Shown here: positions 1 through 11,498 of the stretch, piece after piece
Position numbering within the stretch: the first letter of the stretch is position 1
How the letters are laid out: each line of letters starts with the position of its first letter
DNA from: Rhizobium phaseoli
GTDB lineage: Bacteria; Pseudomonadota; Alphaproteobacteria; Rhizobiales; Rhizobiaceae
DNA: 64,000 nucleotides
NCBI RefSeq assembly: GCF_010668805.1
Contig: NZ_WUFT01000002.1
Span: 62,001 to 126,000 of the forward strand
Reading direction: 5' to 3'
Notes under the pieces: generated by a model
Database searches by the model: none
What the model saw: only the letters and a program-made list of their open reading frames with translations
What the model was told of the DNA's origin: nothing
Position numbers and translations under genes: made by a program

Positions 1-510
1 CTCGTGCGGCGGTCAGCATTGAGCGCGCTCGGTGCGGATGCAGCGTCCGCTATTGTCGTGACGGGTCATCGCAGGAGCGAGATCGAGGCCGCGCTCGACG
101 GGCTCGCTTAAACTTTCGTCGATAATCCCGATTACGCCAGCGGCATGGCGAGCTCGCTCATGGCAGGGTTCTCATCAAAGCGCGCTGACGGCGCCGACGG
201 CATTCTCGTCATGCTGGCCGATATGCCCGGCATTTCCACGGCACACCTTAATGCCTTGATTTTCGCCTTTCGCAACGCGGGCGGCGAGGCCATCGTGCGC
301 GCCGTATCACGCGGTAAGCCCGGCAATCCCGTTATCCTGCCACATTCTCTCTATTACGCGGTCCTGAGACTTGAGGGGGACGTCGGCGCGTGCGGTATCA
401 TTGCGACGTCAGGCCTGCCCATTCTCGATGTCGATGTCGGCGATGCGGCTTGTCTCGACGTCGATACGCCGGACGATATCGTGGCCGCTGGCGGCGCGAT
501 GAAGAACTGA
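1..510 (+). pseudogene. MobA-like nucleotidyltransferase fragment with in-frame stop
   Basis: Read in frame 1 from the left edge, this is the C-terminal two thirds of a MobA/MocA-like NTP transferase, the family that transfers a nucleotide to molybdopterin. Visible family features are VVTGHR near the start, the DNPDYASGMASSL segment, LVMLADMPGI (the metal-binding DMP-type motif), GKPGNPVILP, and DVDTPDDI near the C-terminus. The frame is cut by TAA at 109-111, between EAALDGLA and TFVDNPDY, so a full-length protein cannot be made without readthrough. The ATG at 145 lies inside the conserved core and is unlikely to give a working enzyme. The 5' end is outside the window. The stop could also be a sequencing error. 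Confidence 0.75.
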
Positions 511-1218
511 CTCGCTGGATGGCAGCAAGATGGTTCGGTTCACAATCGCCTTACGCCTTAGTTCTATGTTTTCAGCGACTTAGTTCTTGAATGACCAGAG
601 ACACGTTGGTTCGAATTCGTTCAGGGCGTGGGTGTCGTCCGGTTCACTCTTCCAGACTTCTCTTCCTCGCAGGGGTCCGGGAAAAGCAGAGTTCCCTTGC
701 AGATCAGCTTTGCGATGTCGCGAAAAAGCAGAACGCTCTTGGCGTGGAGCGCACGGTGGCGATCAGGTCGCGTGCATCTGCGGGTTCGAGCTGAAGAAGG
801 TGAGGGGTGTCGGTTTCAAGATCGGGCTCGGTGTCGCCTGGAACAGAAAAAGACCCCACCGCCTCGCGTGTCGACATCATCGATATTGCACGCTCGCTCG
901 CGCGGCCGGGCAGATAACGGAGGCTGAGCCCGTGCTCGCCAGCGCTCTTTTTGTTCAGCAAAAGCCGTTCAATTTTAGGATCTTATAGGCGTCGATCGCA
1001 GCCCGAAGCTCGTCCTCCGAATTCCGATCTCCGCTTTCGGCGTCAGGATGGTCCATCTTTGGCCACCATGACAATCTGTGACGGTCGGGTCACGCACACT
1101 TTTATCCAAAACGCGCCAGAGCTTCCGCCTCCTGAGAGCCAAGGTCGGGAGGCGTCTTGTGGTGCTGCTGAGTTGTGAAAAGATGAGCTGCCGCACGTTC
1201 ATTTTCAGAAGCCCGCAC
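511..1218. other. Gene-poor stretch before the IS remnants
   Basis: No convincing gene is visible. Short open frames exist on both strands (for example 704-961 minus, from a TTG), but none matches a family I recognise and they overlap one another. The region sits between a broken gene and broken insertion sequences, so it is probably decaying DNA. The only recognisable trace is a possible J-domain remnant on the minus strand (listed separately). Confidence 0.5.
955..1080 (-). pseudogene. Possible J-domain (DnaJ-like) remnant
   Basis: The minus-strand frame ending at the TGA at 955 reads KMDHPDAESGDRNSED, then ELRAAIDAYKILKL, then NGFC and stop. HPD followed about 20 residues later by AYxxL is the signature of helices II-III of a J-domain, which stimulates Hsp70 ATPase. 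No start or complete helix I precedes it. This short motif match could be chance. Confidence 0.3.
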
Positions 1219-1236
1219 GGCACCGTAACGTTAACC
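1219..1236 (+). repeat. Candidate left terminal repeat of the IS6-like element
   Basis: GGCACCGTAACGTTAACC lies about 30 bp upstream of the transposase start. IS6-family elements often begin with GGCAC or similar, so this may be the left terminal repeat. The matching right end is absent because the element is truncated, so the assignment cannot be confirmed from the window. Confidence 0.3.
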
Positions 1237-1267
1237 GATCCGCCATCGAAATGTGAGATTTGGCGGC

Positions 1268-1640
1268 ATGACCAGCTATGCCCGTGATCCTCTATATCGT
1301 CGCCACCGGTTTCCCGCTCAGGTGATTGCCCATGCGGTTTGGCTGTATTTCCGGTTTCCTCTCAGCTTGCGGATGGTCGAGGATATGCTGGCCGCCCGCG
1401 GCATCATCGTTTCCCACCAGACGGTGAGATTGTGGGCGGAGAAATTCGGCAGGCATTTTGCCAACGACATCCGGAAGCGTTCAGCCGGAAAGCTCGGCGA
1501 CAAATGGCATCTTGATGAGACCGTCATCACCATTCGGGGAAAGAAGCATTGGCTTTGGCGGGCCGTCGATCAGGATGGCTTTGTTCTCGACGTTCTGGTG
1601 CAAAGCCGCCACAATGCTAAGGCTGCAAAGCGTCTACTCG
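1268..1640 (+). pseudogene. Truncated IS6-family transposase (N-terminal half)
   Basis: Translation from the ATG at 1268 gives an IS6/IS26-type transposase N-terminus: MTSYARDPLYRRHRFP, then AVWLYFRFPLSLRMVEDMLAARG and VSHQTVRLWAEKFG (helix-turn-helix region), then DKWHLDETVI, which holds the first catalytic Asp of the DDE triad, and RHNAKAAKRLL. The family normally runs about 230 residues, but similarity stops after about 124. The second Asp and the Glu are missing, and the frame then reads through unrelated DNA to 1993. An in-frame GTG at 1253 is less likely as start. It cannot encode an active transposase. Confidence 0.75.
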
Positions 1641-1699
1641 ACACGCAGGAAGTAGTCCTTCGAGCCGCGAAGTTCCATAATGTTCATTATGCCACCAAT

Positions 1700-2006
1700 G
1701 TATGTAGCCGGGGTGGTCGATTGGACGTGCGCTGGAAGGGGCATTCCCTTGCCCTACAAGGTGTTCGACAAGGACCAGCGGGTGATCCATGCGGCGATCA
1801 CCGAGAACAAGCGACTCGGCGATGTTCTGGCCTATATCAAGGAGCGCCAGGAGCAACCGTCGAAGCCGGTGGTGAAGACCAACAGCGAGAAGAACGGCTA
1901 TGTGCGACGGGCTCACGGTCCGGGACGGCGGACAGATTTTATGAACGACCCGGCGGTGATCGAACGCCGCAAAGCGGCGCTGGCAAAGCTTGACGCTGCC
2001 GAGTGA
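1700..2006 (+). pseudogene. C-terminal fragment of another IS transposase (IS481/ISNCY-like)
   Basis: In a different frame from the IS6 fragment, the sequence reads WTCAGRGIPLPYKVFDKDQRV, AAITENKRLGDVLAYIKERQE and ends LNDPAVIERRK-like before TGA at 2004-2006. I associate the LPYxxFDKxxRVxxAxIxENKRL block with the C-terminal tail of integrase-core transposases of the IS481/ISNCY group. The catalytic domain is missing. It is followed by a terminal-repeat-like region (2131-2179), which supports an IS origin. Family assignment is from memory of the motif and is not certain. Confidence 0.5.
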
Positions 2007-2057
2007 GGCGTCAATCGCATCGTCTCAAAGCTAAAGCCGAAGGGTGCCCCTCACCCG

Positions 2058-2107
2058 CCCCGATCTGATCTTGCAACCCCGACCAGCCGCTCAGATCGGG
2101 GCTGGTC
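2058..2107. repeat. Two interlocking perfect inverted repeats
   Basis: CCCCGATCTGA (2058-2068) pairs perfectly with TCAGATCGGGG (2091-2101). GACCAGC (2081-2087) pairs perfectly with GCTGGTC (2101-2107). The arms interleave, so the two stems compete or form a pseudoknot-like fold. It lies just after the IS transposase fragment and could be an IS subterminal structure or a terminator. Confidence 0.6.
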
Positions 2108-2130
2108 GTCATGCCGTGTGGACACCGAAA

Positions 2131-2179
2131 CGGACATTCTAACTTGTGCAACGGCGGACATTTCAACATCGCTGCCACA
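2131..2179. repeat. Probable right end of the second insertion sequence
   Basis: CGGACATT occurs twice in the same orientation (2131-2138 and 2155-2162), 24 bp apart, and the segment closes with GCTGCCACA. Read inwards from the end, it starts TGTGGCAGC, fitting the TGT...ACA ends of IS481-like elements with internal repeated transposase sites. No left partner is present. Confidence 0.45.
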
Positions 2180-2259
2180 ATTCATTCATGCGAGGATCCT
2201 CTCCCTCCGGCTGCCCATCCCTTCCTAATCGCTGCAAGTTTGCGGTCGCAGCGACGCTC

Positions 2260-2290
2260 CACGCTCCACTTCCCTTGGAGCGTGTATTTT
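2260..2290 (+). terminator. Stem-loop followed by a T-rich tract
   Basis: CACGCTCCA (2260-2268) and TGGAGCGTG (2276-2284) form a perfect 9-bp stem with a 7-nt loop. TATTTT follows directly, giving a plausible rho-independent terminator for plus-strand transcription coming from the IS debris. Confidence 0.6.
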
Positions 2291-2295
2291 GTTGC

Positions 2296-2324
2296 TTGAC
2301 TCAAGATTTGGTAGAAAGTTTATT
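2296..2324 (+). promoter_or_regulatory. Candidate sigma-70 promoter for the VCBS-like gene
   Basis: TTGACT at 2296-2301 and TTTATT at 2319-2324 are separated by 17 bp, about 60 bp before the start codon of the downstream gene. A strong GGGAGG ribosome site at 2371-2376 sits 7 nt before that ATG. Confidence 0.45.
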
Positions 2325-2383
2325 TGCAGCGTTCGGGCCGCTGCCCGATGTCCTTTCCACGCTCATCTTTCGGGAGGCGAGCC

Positions 2384-3205
2384 ATGGCAAATCACAAACC
2401 AACCGTGCCCAGCGTGTCGATCCACGACTACTCCCCAACGGAAGCCGTCGAAGGCAACCTCCTCGAAAACGCTTCGGACGAAGATGGCGATCTGCTTCAA
2501 GTTCAGTTCGTCAACGGCATGAGAATCCCCAACAAAGCCGGTGAGCCCGGATCTCTTACGGTAGAGGGCGCGCACGGAACGCTGACGATTTGGAGCAACG
2601 GCAGCTATGCTTACAACGTCAACGACCCGGCAAGCCTCGAGCCTGGTAGCCTATTTTCGGAGAATTTTTCATTCAAGACCTCCGATGGAAAAGGCGGCAC
2701 TGACGTCAGCAACCTCCACATCGCCGTCAACGCCCCGCCGCAGGGGCTGTATTCTATCGATTTCGAAAACGCCCCCAGGGAATATCCCGGGCAGCCCGAT
2801 ATCGCCTCGGGTTATGCGGGCTTCAAGTTTGGCGACAAACTTGACGGCAATCTCTGGGCGGTCGCCGAAGCGAACGGCAACGAGTACGTCATCAGCAATC
2901 CCTACAATCCCTTTTTCAATCACGCTGACGGCAAGCTCTTCACGATAAAGGGCGTCGACGTCGCGACCAATTTCGACCCTGGTTACGAAGGGGTCGATGC
3001 CCTTGTAACCTTTGAGGGCTATATCGGTGGCAACAAGGTGAGCGAGATGGCTGTTACGGTCTATGGAGACACGATTGCCGACGGCCAGCATATCTCCTTG
3101 GAAGCCCTCGGAGCCGTCGACTTCGTCCGCTTCGATATTCATCCTGACGTAGAGCCGACAGGCTTTCCGCAGCTTGCGTTTGACAACTTCACCGTCCTGG
3201 TCTGA
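2384..3205 (+). CDS. Cadherin/VCBS-like domain protein, probably surface or secreted
   Basis: A 273-residue protein starting at ATG 2384, chosen because GGGAGG precedes it at the right distance. Residues about 10-120 resemble a VCBS/bacterial cadherin-like domain: EGNLLENASDEDGDLLQV, then TVEGAHGTLTI, GSYAYNVND and FKTSDGKGGTD. The rest starts YSIDFENAPREYPG, passes ISSGYAGF-like text and ends LAFDNFTVLV, which resembles the beta-sandwich domains of PEP-CTERM-type surface proteins. There is no classical signal peptide, so export by a type I system is possible, but no RTX nonapeptides or export genes are nearby. It stands alone between IS remnants and the catabolic operon. Its ligand is unknown; adhesion or carbohydrate binding is inference. 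Confidence 0.75.
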   Translation: MANHKPTVPSVSIHDYSPTEAVEGNLLENASDEDGDLLQVQFVNGMRIPNKAGEPGSLTVEGAHGTLTIWSNGSYAYNVNDPASLEPGSLFSENFSFKTSDGKGGTDVSNLHIAVNAPPQGLYSIDFENAPREYPGQPDIASGYAGFKFGDKLDGNLWAVAEANGNEYVISNPYNPFFNHADGKLFTIKGVDVATNFDPGYEGVDALVTFEGYIGGNKVSEMAVTVYGDTIADGQHISLEALGAVDFVRFDIHPDVEPTGFPQLAFDNFTVLV

Positions 3206-3301
3206 CCATTGGCAGAAAAGCGGCTTTGCGCGCTCCACGCCAACTGGCCTCCGCCTGGCAATAACCACTCATCATCGCCTGCTTATTGACTGTGCTTCTC
3301 G

Positions 3302-4699
3302 TCAAATATGCAAAGCGCTTCCCAAGGCTTTCAGCGCCGCCTCCATCACCGCTTCGCTGCGGGTCGGATGCGCGTGGATGGTGCCAGCGATGTCTTCCAG
3401 GCGCGCGCCCATCTCGATCGCCAGAGCAAAAGCCGCCGAGAGCTCAGAGACGCCTGCCCCCACCGCCTGGATGCCGAGCACGAGATTGGTGTCGGCGCGG
3501 GCGACGACACGCACGAAGCCTTCCTCCGAGACCATCGTCATCGCTCGTCCGTTGGCGCTGAACGGAAACTGGCCGGTGCGGATTTCATAGCCTTGCGCCC
3601 GCGCTTCCGCCGGCGAAAGGCCGGCGCTGACGATCTCCGGATCGGTGAAACAGATGGCCGGAATGCAGCGCTTGTCCCAGGCGCGCTTCTTGCCCGCGAT
3701 GATCTCGGCCACCATCTCCCCTTGCGCCATGGCTCGATGGGCCAGCATCGGCTCGCCGGTCACGTCGCCGATCGCATAGATGCCCCGCATGGAGGTGCGG
3801 CAGCGGTCGTCGATCCTGAGATAAGGGCCGGCGCGATCGAGATCGAGCTCTTCGAGACCGGAACCTGCGGTTCTTGGCCGGCGGCCGACGGTCACGAGGA
3901 TCCCGTCTGCCGGCAGGGTCTCTCGGCGGCCATCCGATGTTTCGACGATCAATGCCTCGCCGTTGTCGGTAAGACCGATCGCCTTCGCCTCCGTCAACAC
4001 CCGGACACCGCCTTCGGTCAGCTTGCGCAGGACGGGCCGCACCAGATCGGCATCATAGAGCGGCAGCACCTGTGGTGTCGCCTCGACGACCGTCACCTCG
4101 GAGCCCATCTTGGAAAAGGCCGTGCCGAGTTCCAGCCCGATATACCCGCCGCCGACCACGACGAGCTTCTTCGGCAGCTCCGTCAGCGACAGCGCCTCCG
4201 TCGAGGAAATGACGCGGCCGCCGAACGGCAGGTTGGCAAGCTCCACCGGATCGGAGCCAGTGGCGATCACCACGGTCTCGGCGCGGATGATCTGCTGGCC
4301 GGTCTCCGTCTCGACCTCCACCGTCTTGCCGTCGCGGAAGTGAGCCCGGCCGTGGACGATCTTGACCCGCGACTTCTGCAGCAACCCCGAGACACCGCCT
4401 GTGAGCCGGCCGACGATGCCATCCTTCCAGGCGATCGTCCTGCCAAGATCGATCGACGCGCCTTCGACGCGGATGCCCATCAGGTTCTTGCCGGCGAGCA
4501 TCTTTTGCGTCGCGTCGAATTCCTCGGCCGCATGGATCAACGCCTTGGACGGAATGCAGCCGACCGTCAGGCAGGTGCCGCCCGGCTTGCCGGCCTCGAC
4601 GATGACGGTATCGATGCCGAGCTGTCCGGCGCGGATGGCGCAGACATAACCGCCCGGACCGGCGCCGATGACGAGGAGCTTGCAGACAATTTCTTTCAT
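3302..4699 (-). CDS. lpdV: Dihydrolipoamide dehydrogenase (E3) of the branched-chain complex
   Basis: A 465-residue FAD-dependent disulfide oxidoreductase that reoxidises the lipoyl arm of the E2 partner using NAD+. The FAD-binding GAGPGG lies at residues 12-17, the redox-active pair is Cys43 and Cys48 (TCLTVGC), the NAD-binding GGGYIGLELG is mid-protein, and the C-terminal His444/Glu449 base pair sits in HPTRSE. Length is normal for the family. It is the last gene of the seven-gene minus-strand operon, starting 3 bp after the E2 stop codon, so it is assigned to the branched-chain complex rather than to pyruvate or 2-oxoglutarate dehydrogenase. Confidence 0.93.
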   Translation of the reverse strand: MKEIVCKLLVIGAGPGGYVCAIRAGQLGIDTVIVEAGKPGGTCLTVGCIPSKALIHAAEEFDATQKMLAGKNLMGIRVEGASIDLGRTIAWKDGIVGRLTGGVSGLLQKSRVKIVHGRAHFRDGKTVEVETETGQQIIRAETVVIATGSDPVELANLPFGGRVISSTEALSLTELPKKLVVVGGGYIGLELGTAFSKMGSEVTVVEATPQVLPLYDADLVRPVLRKLTEGGVRVLTEAKAIGLTDNGEALIVETSDGRRETLPADGILVTVGRRPRTAGSGLEELDLDRAGPYLRIDDRCRTSMRGIYAIGDVTGEPMLAHRAMAQGEMVAEIIAGKKRAWDKRCIPAICFTDPEIVSAGLSPAEARAQGYEIRTGQFPFSANGRAMTMVSEEGFVRVVARADTNLVLGIQAVGAGVSELSAAFALAIEMGARLEDIAGTIHAHPTRSEAVMEAALKALGSALHI

Positions 4700-4702
4700 G
4701 GC

Positions 4703-5929
4703 TCAGCCTTCGATGAAAATGAGCGCGGGCGTTTCCAGCAGCGTACGGATGCGCTGCACGAAGGTCGCCGCATCCCAGCCGTCGACGATGCGATGATCGA
4801 AGCTGGAGGAGAGGTTCATCATCTTGCGCGGTACGAACTGCGCGCCGTCCCAGACCGGCCGTGTGGCGATCTTGTTGACGCCGATGATCGCCACTTCGGG
4901 ATGATTGATCACCGGCGTCGAGACGATCCCGCCGAGCGCGCCGAGCGAGCTGATGGTGATGGTCGAGCCCAAAAGCTCGTCGCGCGTCGCCGTCCCCGAG
5001 CGCGCCGCTTCCGCCAGCCGGTTCATCTCCACGGCGCAATCCCAGATGCCGCGGGCCTCCGCATGCCGCACCACCGGCACGGTCAGACCGGCCGGCGTCT
5101 GCGTGGCGATGCCGATATGCACGGCGCTATAACGCGTAATGATTCCAGCATCGTCGTCGAAAGTGGCGTTGACGTCAGGCTGCCCGGAAATCGCCTTGAC
5201 CAGCGCCCGCATCAGGAAGGGCAGAACCGTCAATTTCGGATGGCCTTCTCTGCGGTCAGTGTTCATGGTGACGCGCAACTCCTCGAGCGCGGTCATATCA
5301 ACCTCTTCCACGTAGGTGATGTGGGGGATGCGCGAGGTGGAGAGCACCATCTTCTCGGCGATGCGGCGGCGCAGGCCGGTCAGCTTGATCTCCTCGGTCG
5401 CCGTCTTTCTGGCAAAGCCGTTCTTGGCCGTCACAGGCGCCGTTCCCTGAGCCAGGAACTGCTCGATATCTTCGCGCAGAATACGCCCGGCCGCTCCCGT
5501 TCCCTGTACTTGCCTGAGATCGACGCCATTTTCCCTGGCGAAGAGCCGCACCGAAGGCGCGGCGAGCGGCTTTTCAGCCGCAGCCGCAGGAGCCGGCGCT
5601 GCCGGAGCAGGCTTCGCAGCCTCGATTTTCGTTGTCTCGGCAGCCGGCGCCTGCGAGATCTGCACGGGCTGCGCCTCGCCGGCATCGCCCGCCGTCTCGA
5701 TCCGCACCAGCGGCGCCTTCACCGCGATACGGTCTCCGACCTCGCCGGCAAGCCAGATGACGGTGCCGTTGACGGGAGAGGGAATTTCCACGGTCGCCTT
5801 ATCAGTCATGACGGCGGCAATCACCATGTCCTCGCGGACCGGATCTCCGGTCTTCACGTGCCATTCGACAAGCTCGGCCTCGGCCACCCCTTCCCCGACA
5901 TCGGGCATCTTGATGATGAATTCGCCCAC
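4703..5929 (-). CDS. bkdB: Branched-chain 2-oxo acid dehydrogenase E2 (lipoamide acyltransferase)
   Basis: A 408-residue E2 subunit that carries the acyl group on a lipoyl lysine and passes it to CoA. One N-terminal lipoyl domain has the DKA motif with Lys44. An Ala/Pro-rich linker (about 95-135) follows, then an E3-binding domain ([25 protein letters not shown]). The catalytic acyltransferase domain has His379 and Asp383 in DHRIVDG. The start is GTG at 5929, 2 bp after the E1-beta stop; the open frame extends further upstream but only into E1-beta. One lipoyl domain and the E1-alpha/beta partners identify it as a BkdB-type E2. Confidence 0.92.
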   Translation of the reverse strand: MGEFIIKMPDVGEGVAEAELVEWHVKTGDPVREDMVIAAVMTDKATVEIPSPVNGTVIWLAGEVGDRIAVKAPLVRIETAGDAGEAQPVQISQAPAAETTKIEAAKPAPAAPAPAAAAEKPLAAPSVRLFARENGVDLRQVQGTGAAGRILREDIEQFLAQGTAPVTAKNGFARKTATEEIKLTGLRRRIAEKMVLSTSRIPHITYVEEVDMTALEELRVTMNTDRREGHPKLTVLPFLMRALVKAISGQPDVNATFDDDAGIITRYSAVHIGIATQTPAGLTVPVVRHAEARGIWDCAVEMNRLAEAARSGTATRDELLGSTITISSLGALGGIVSTPVINHPEVAIIGVNKIATRPVWDGAQFVPRKMMNLSSSFDHRIVDGWDAATFVQRIRTLLETPALIFIEG

Positions 5930-5931
5930 GT

Positions 5932-6945
5932 TCAGGCCTCCATGACTTCGGCAAGCGCCCGCCCGACACGGCCGGGACCGGGGAAATAGTCCCACTCCTG
6001 CGCATGCGGATAGGGCGTGTCCCAGCCGGCAACGCGCACCACCGGCGCTTCAAGATGATAGAAGCAATGTTCCTGCACCAGCGCTGCCACCTCGGCGCCG
6101 AAGCCCGACGTCAGCGTTGCCTCATGCACGACGACGCAGCGCCCGGTCTTCGAAACCGATTTGACGATCGTATCGAGATCGAGCGGCAGCAGGCTTCTCA
6201 AATCGATCACCTCGGCATCGATGCCGGCATCCTCGGCCGCAGCAAGAGCCACATGCACCATCGTGCCGTAGGCAACCACGGTCACCGCCGACCCCGTGCG
6301 CCGCAGTTCGGCCTTGCCGATCGGGATGGTGTAATGACCGTCGGGCACCTCGCCGAGCTCGTGTTTCGACCAGGGCGTCACCGGCCGCTCGTGATGGCCG
6401 TCGAAGGGGCCGTTATAGAGCCGCTTCGGCTCCAGGAACATGACGGGATCGGGATCCTCGATCGCCGCGATCAGCAAGCCCTTGGCGTCGTAAGGGTTGG
6501 AAGGCACGATCACTTTCAGCCCGCAGACATGGGTAAAGAGCGCTTCCGGGCTCTGACTGTGCGTCTGGCCGCCGAAGATGCCGCCGCCGGTCGGCATACG
6601 CACGACGATCGGGCAGGTGAAATCGCCGTTGGAACGGTAGCGGATGCGCGCCGCCTCCTGCGTCAGCTGATCATAGGCGGGATACATGTAATCGGCGAAC
6701 TGGATTTCGACACAGGGCTTCAGTCCGTATGCGGCCATGCCGATCGCCGTGCCGACGATGCCGGATTCGCTGATCGGCGTATCGAAGCAGCGAGTCCTGC
6801 CGTATTTTGCCTGCAGCCCTTGCGTGCTGCGAAAGACGCCGCCGAAATAGCCGACATCCTCGCCAAACACCACGACATCGTCGTCGCGCGCCATCGAGAC
6901 ATCCATGGCGCTACGCACCGCCTCGATCATCGTCATCCTGGCCAT
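5932..6945 (-). CDS. bkdA2: Branched-chain 2-oxo acid dehydrogenase E1 beta
   Basis: A 337-residue transketolase-like beta subunit, which with E1-alpha decarboxylates the keto acids of valine, leucine and isoleucine using thiamine diphosphate. Seen are [23 protein letters not shown], the conserved [26 protein letters not shown] and PTGGGIFGG, and a C-terminal transketolase domain with [24 protein letters not shown]. The start is ATG 6945, one base after the E1-alpha stop, giving tight translational coupling; the longer open frame upstream lies inside E1-alpha. Confidence 0.93.
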   Translation of the reverse strand: MARMTMIEAVRSAMDVSMARDDDVVVFGEDVGYFGGVFRSTQGLQAKYGRTRCFDTPISESGIVGTAIGMAAYGLKPCVEIQFADYMYPAYDQLTQEAARIRYRSNGDFTCPIVVRMPTGGGIFGGQTHSQSPEALFTHVCGLKVIVPSNPYDAKGLLIAAIEDPDPVMFLEPKRLYNGPFDGHHERPVTPWSKHELGEVPDGHYTIPIGKAELRRTGSAVTVVAYGTMVHVALAAAEDAGIDAEVIDLRSLLPLDLDTIVKSVSKTGRCVVVHEATLTSGFGAEVAALVQEHCFYHLEAPVVRVAGWDTPYPHAQEWDYFPGPGRVGRALAEVMEA

Positions 6946-6946
6946 G

Positions 6947-9369
<2,423 letters not shown>

Positions 9370-9373
9370 CTGT

Positions 9374-10573
9374 TCAACCTCTCGCCTCGTGCCGCTCGAT
9401 GGCGACGGCCGTCGCCTCGCCGCCGCCAATGCAGAGTGCCGCCATGCCGCGCTTTAAGCCGTAGCGCTCCAATGCCGAAAGCAGCGTCACTAGAATCCGG
9501 GCTCCCGATGCGCCGATCGGATGGCCGAGCGCACAGGCGCCGCCATGCACATTCACCTTCTCATACGGCAGGTCGAGATCGCGCATCGCCGCCATCGCGA
9601 CGACGGCAAAAGCTTCGTTGATTTCGAAGAGATCGACGTCCGAGAGCGCCAGGCCGGTCCGGTCGGAGAGCTTCTGCAGCGCGCCGATCGGCGCGGTGGC
9701 GAACAGATTGGGCGCCTGTGAATGGGTGGCATGGCCGAGAATGGTGGCGAGCGGCTTCAGGCAGCGATGCTCCGCCTCGGAACGGCGCATCAGCACGAGG
9801 GCTGCAGCACCATCGGAGATCGAGCTGGAATTGGCGGCGGTCACCGTGCCGCCGTCGCGGAAGGCGGGCTTCAGCGTCGGGATCTTGTCGAGGCTGGCCT
9901 TGCCGGGCTGTTCGTCGCGGCTCGCCACCTGCTCGCTCTTCCCCGATTTGACCGTGACCGGCACGATCTCGCTTTCGAAACAGCCGTCGGCAATCGCCTT
10001 CTGCGCCCGCGTCAGAGAGGCGATGGCGTAGTTGTCCTGCGCCTCGCGCGTGAACTGATAGGCCTCGGCGCAATCCTCCGCGAAGCTGCCCATCAAGCGC
10101 CCCTTGTCATAAGCATCCTCCAGCCCGTCGAGAAACATGTGATCCACGACCCGCCCATGGCCAAGCCTGTAGCCGGCACGGGCTCGATCAAGGAGATAGG
10201 GTGCATTCGTCATGCTTTCCATGCCGCCTGCGACCGCCACCGAAGCACTGCCGGCGGCGATCAGGTCATGCGCCATCATCACCGCCTTCATGCCCGAGCC
10301 ACACATCTTGTTGACGGTGCTGGCCGCAGTCGCAAACGGCAGGCCGGCATGGATGGCCGCCTGGCGGGCCGGCGCCTGCCCTTGGCCTGCCGGCAGCACA
10401 CAGCCGAAAATGACCTCCTCGATCGCCTCGGCCTCGACGCGGCTGCGCTCGAGCGCTGCGCGGATCGCCGCTGCTCCGAGCTCTGGTGCTGTCGCCTCCT
10501 TCAACTCTCCCTGAAAGCTGCCAATCGGGGTGCGCGCTGCACCGACGATGACGATGGGGTCCTGCAAAGCCAT
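9374..10573 (-). CDS. Thiolase (acetyl-CoA acyltransferase)
   Basis: A 399-residue thiolase starting [20 protein letters not shown]. The nucleophilic Cys91 is in [10 protein letters not shown], followed by [24 protein letters not shown] (His/Asn loop region), [16 protein letters not shown] with the catalytic His, and CIGGGEA with the second Cys. The family cleaves 3-ketoacyl-CoA. Its place next to an SDR and acyl-CoA dehydrogenase suggests 2-methylacetoacetyl-CoA from isoleucine, giving acetyl-CoA and propionyl-CoA. The open frame extends 8 residues upstream, but the ATG at 10573 has an AGGAGG-like site (AGGAGGAAAG on the minus strand). Confidence 0.9.
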   Translation of the reverse strand: MALQDPIVIVGAARTPIGSFQGELKEATAPELGAAAIRAALERSRVEAEAIEEVIFGCVLPAGQGQAPARQAAIHAGLPFATAASTVNKMCGSGMKAVMMAHDLIAAGSASVAVAGGMESMTNAPYLLDRARAGYRLGHGRVVDHMFLDGLEDAYDKGRLMGSFAEDCAEAYQFTREAQDNYAIASLTRAQKAIADGCFESEIVPVTVKSGKSEQVASRDEQPGKASLDKIPTLKPAFRDGGTVTAANSSSISDGAAALVLMRRSEAEHRCLKPLATILGHATHSQAPNLFATAPIGALQKLSDRTGLALSDVDLFEINEAFAVVAMAAMRDLDLPYEKVNVHGGACALGHPIGASGARILVTLLSALERYGLKRGMAALCIGGGEATAVAIERHEARG

Positions 10574-10593
10574 CTTTCCTCCTCGGGCGACGC

Positions 10594-11361
10594 TCACCGC
10601 GCACCCATCCGCAATGCGCCGTCGAGGCGGATGACCTCGCCGTTCAGCATATTGTTTTCAAAGATATGGCGCACCAACCCGGCAAATTCCGCCGGCCGGC
10701 CGAGCCGCGGCGGAAAGGGCACGCTCTTGCCGAGTGCGGCCTGAACCTCGGCCGGCATATCAGCCATCATCGGCGTCTCGAAAATGCCGGGCGCGATCGA
10801 GACGACCCGAATGCCGTAACGGGCAAGCTCGCGGGCGACCGGCAAGGTCATCGCCGCCACGCCGCCCTTGGAGGCGGCATAGGCTGCCTGGCCGATCTGT
10901 CCGTCGAAGGCGGCAACCGAAGCCGTATTGACGATGACGCCGCGTTCGCCTTCCGCATCCGGCTCCGCATTCCGGATCGCAGCAGCGGCAAGCCGGATCA
11001 TGTTGAAGGTGCCGATGAGATTGATGCCGACTGTGCGGGCAAAACTCTCCAGCCGGTGCGGTCCATCGCGGCCGATCACCTTTTCGGCCGGCGCGACACC
11101 GGCGCAATTCACCAGGCAGCGCAGGCCGCCAAAGGCATCGACCGCCGCGGCGACCACTGCTGCACCCGCCTCGCCATCGGTCACATCCGCCTGGACGAAG
11201 CGGACATCGCGCCCGTATTGCCGGGCAATCTCTTCGCCCGCCTGCGGATTGAGATCGGCAATCGTCACGCGCCCGCCCGCCTCGACCAGCGCGCGCACCG
11301 TTGCCGCGCCGAGCCCGGAGCCGCCGCCTGTCACGATGAAGCTTGCACCTGGGATTAGCAT
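10594..11361 (-). CDS. SDR, 3-hydroxyacyl-CoA dehydrogenase type 2-like
   Basis: A 255-residue short-chain dehydrogenase with TGGGSGLG near residue 11 (NAD binding), ADLN and ADVTD, NCAGVAP, and the catalytic Ser/Tyr/Lys in [23 protein letters not shown]. The [16 protein letters not shown] stretch and [15 protein letters not shown] are typical of the HSD17B10/3-hydroxy-2-methylbutyryl-CoA dehydrogenase group, the step before the thiolase in isoleucine breakdown. It is the first gene of the operon and is divergent from the AraC-type gene across 137 bp. No enoyl-CoA hydratase is present in the operon, so that activity must come from elsewhere. Confidence 0.87.
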   Translation of the reverse strand: MLIPGASFIVTGGGSGLGAATVRALVEAGGRVTIADLNPQAGEEIARQYGRDVRFVQADVTDGEAGAAVVAAAVDAFGGLRCLVNCAGVAPAEKVIGRDGPHRLESFARTVGINLIGTFNMIRLAAAAIRNAEPDAEGERGVIVNTASVAAFDGQIGQAAYAASKGGVAAMTLPVARELARYGIRVVSIAPGIFETPMMADMPAEVQAALGKSVPFPPRLGRPAEFAGLVRHIFENNMLNGEVIRLDGALRMGAR

Positions 11362-11498
11362 GAACCTGTTCCTCCCTGCCGCCCGCGCCGTCCCCCAGGC
11401 ACAACCGGCAGCAGCGATTCTATTCGCTCCACCTATTGCAAGCGATGACAGAACTGCTCCATTATATCGGCCAGTTTTGCCATAGCAGGGATTGATAT

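Larger units (their letters stand above)
1219..2179 (+). mobile_element. Composite of two broken insertion sequences
   Basis: The left part (about 1219-1640) is the 5' half of an IS6-family element. The right part (about 1700-2179) is the 3' end of a different element, with the tail of its transposase gene and a terminal region carrying repeated CGGACATT blocks. The two are joined with no intact gene in either, as expected when one element inserts into or recombines with another and both then decay. Exact junction and outer borders are inferred. Confidence 0.55.

Noticed and set aside
704..961. An 85-codon minus-strand frame starting with TTG
   Set aside because: No family similarity, rare start, no ribosome site, and located in decayed DNA.
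3308..5989. An 893-codon open frame on the plus strand
   Set aside because: It is antisense to the E3 and E2 genes, whose minus-strand proteins carry all catalytic motifs; the plus-strand product is Arg/His/Asp-rich and matches nothing. High GC makes long shadow frames common here.
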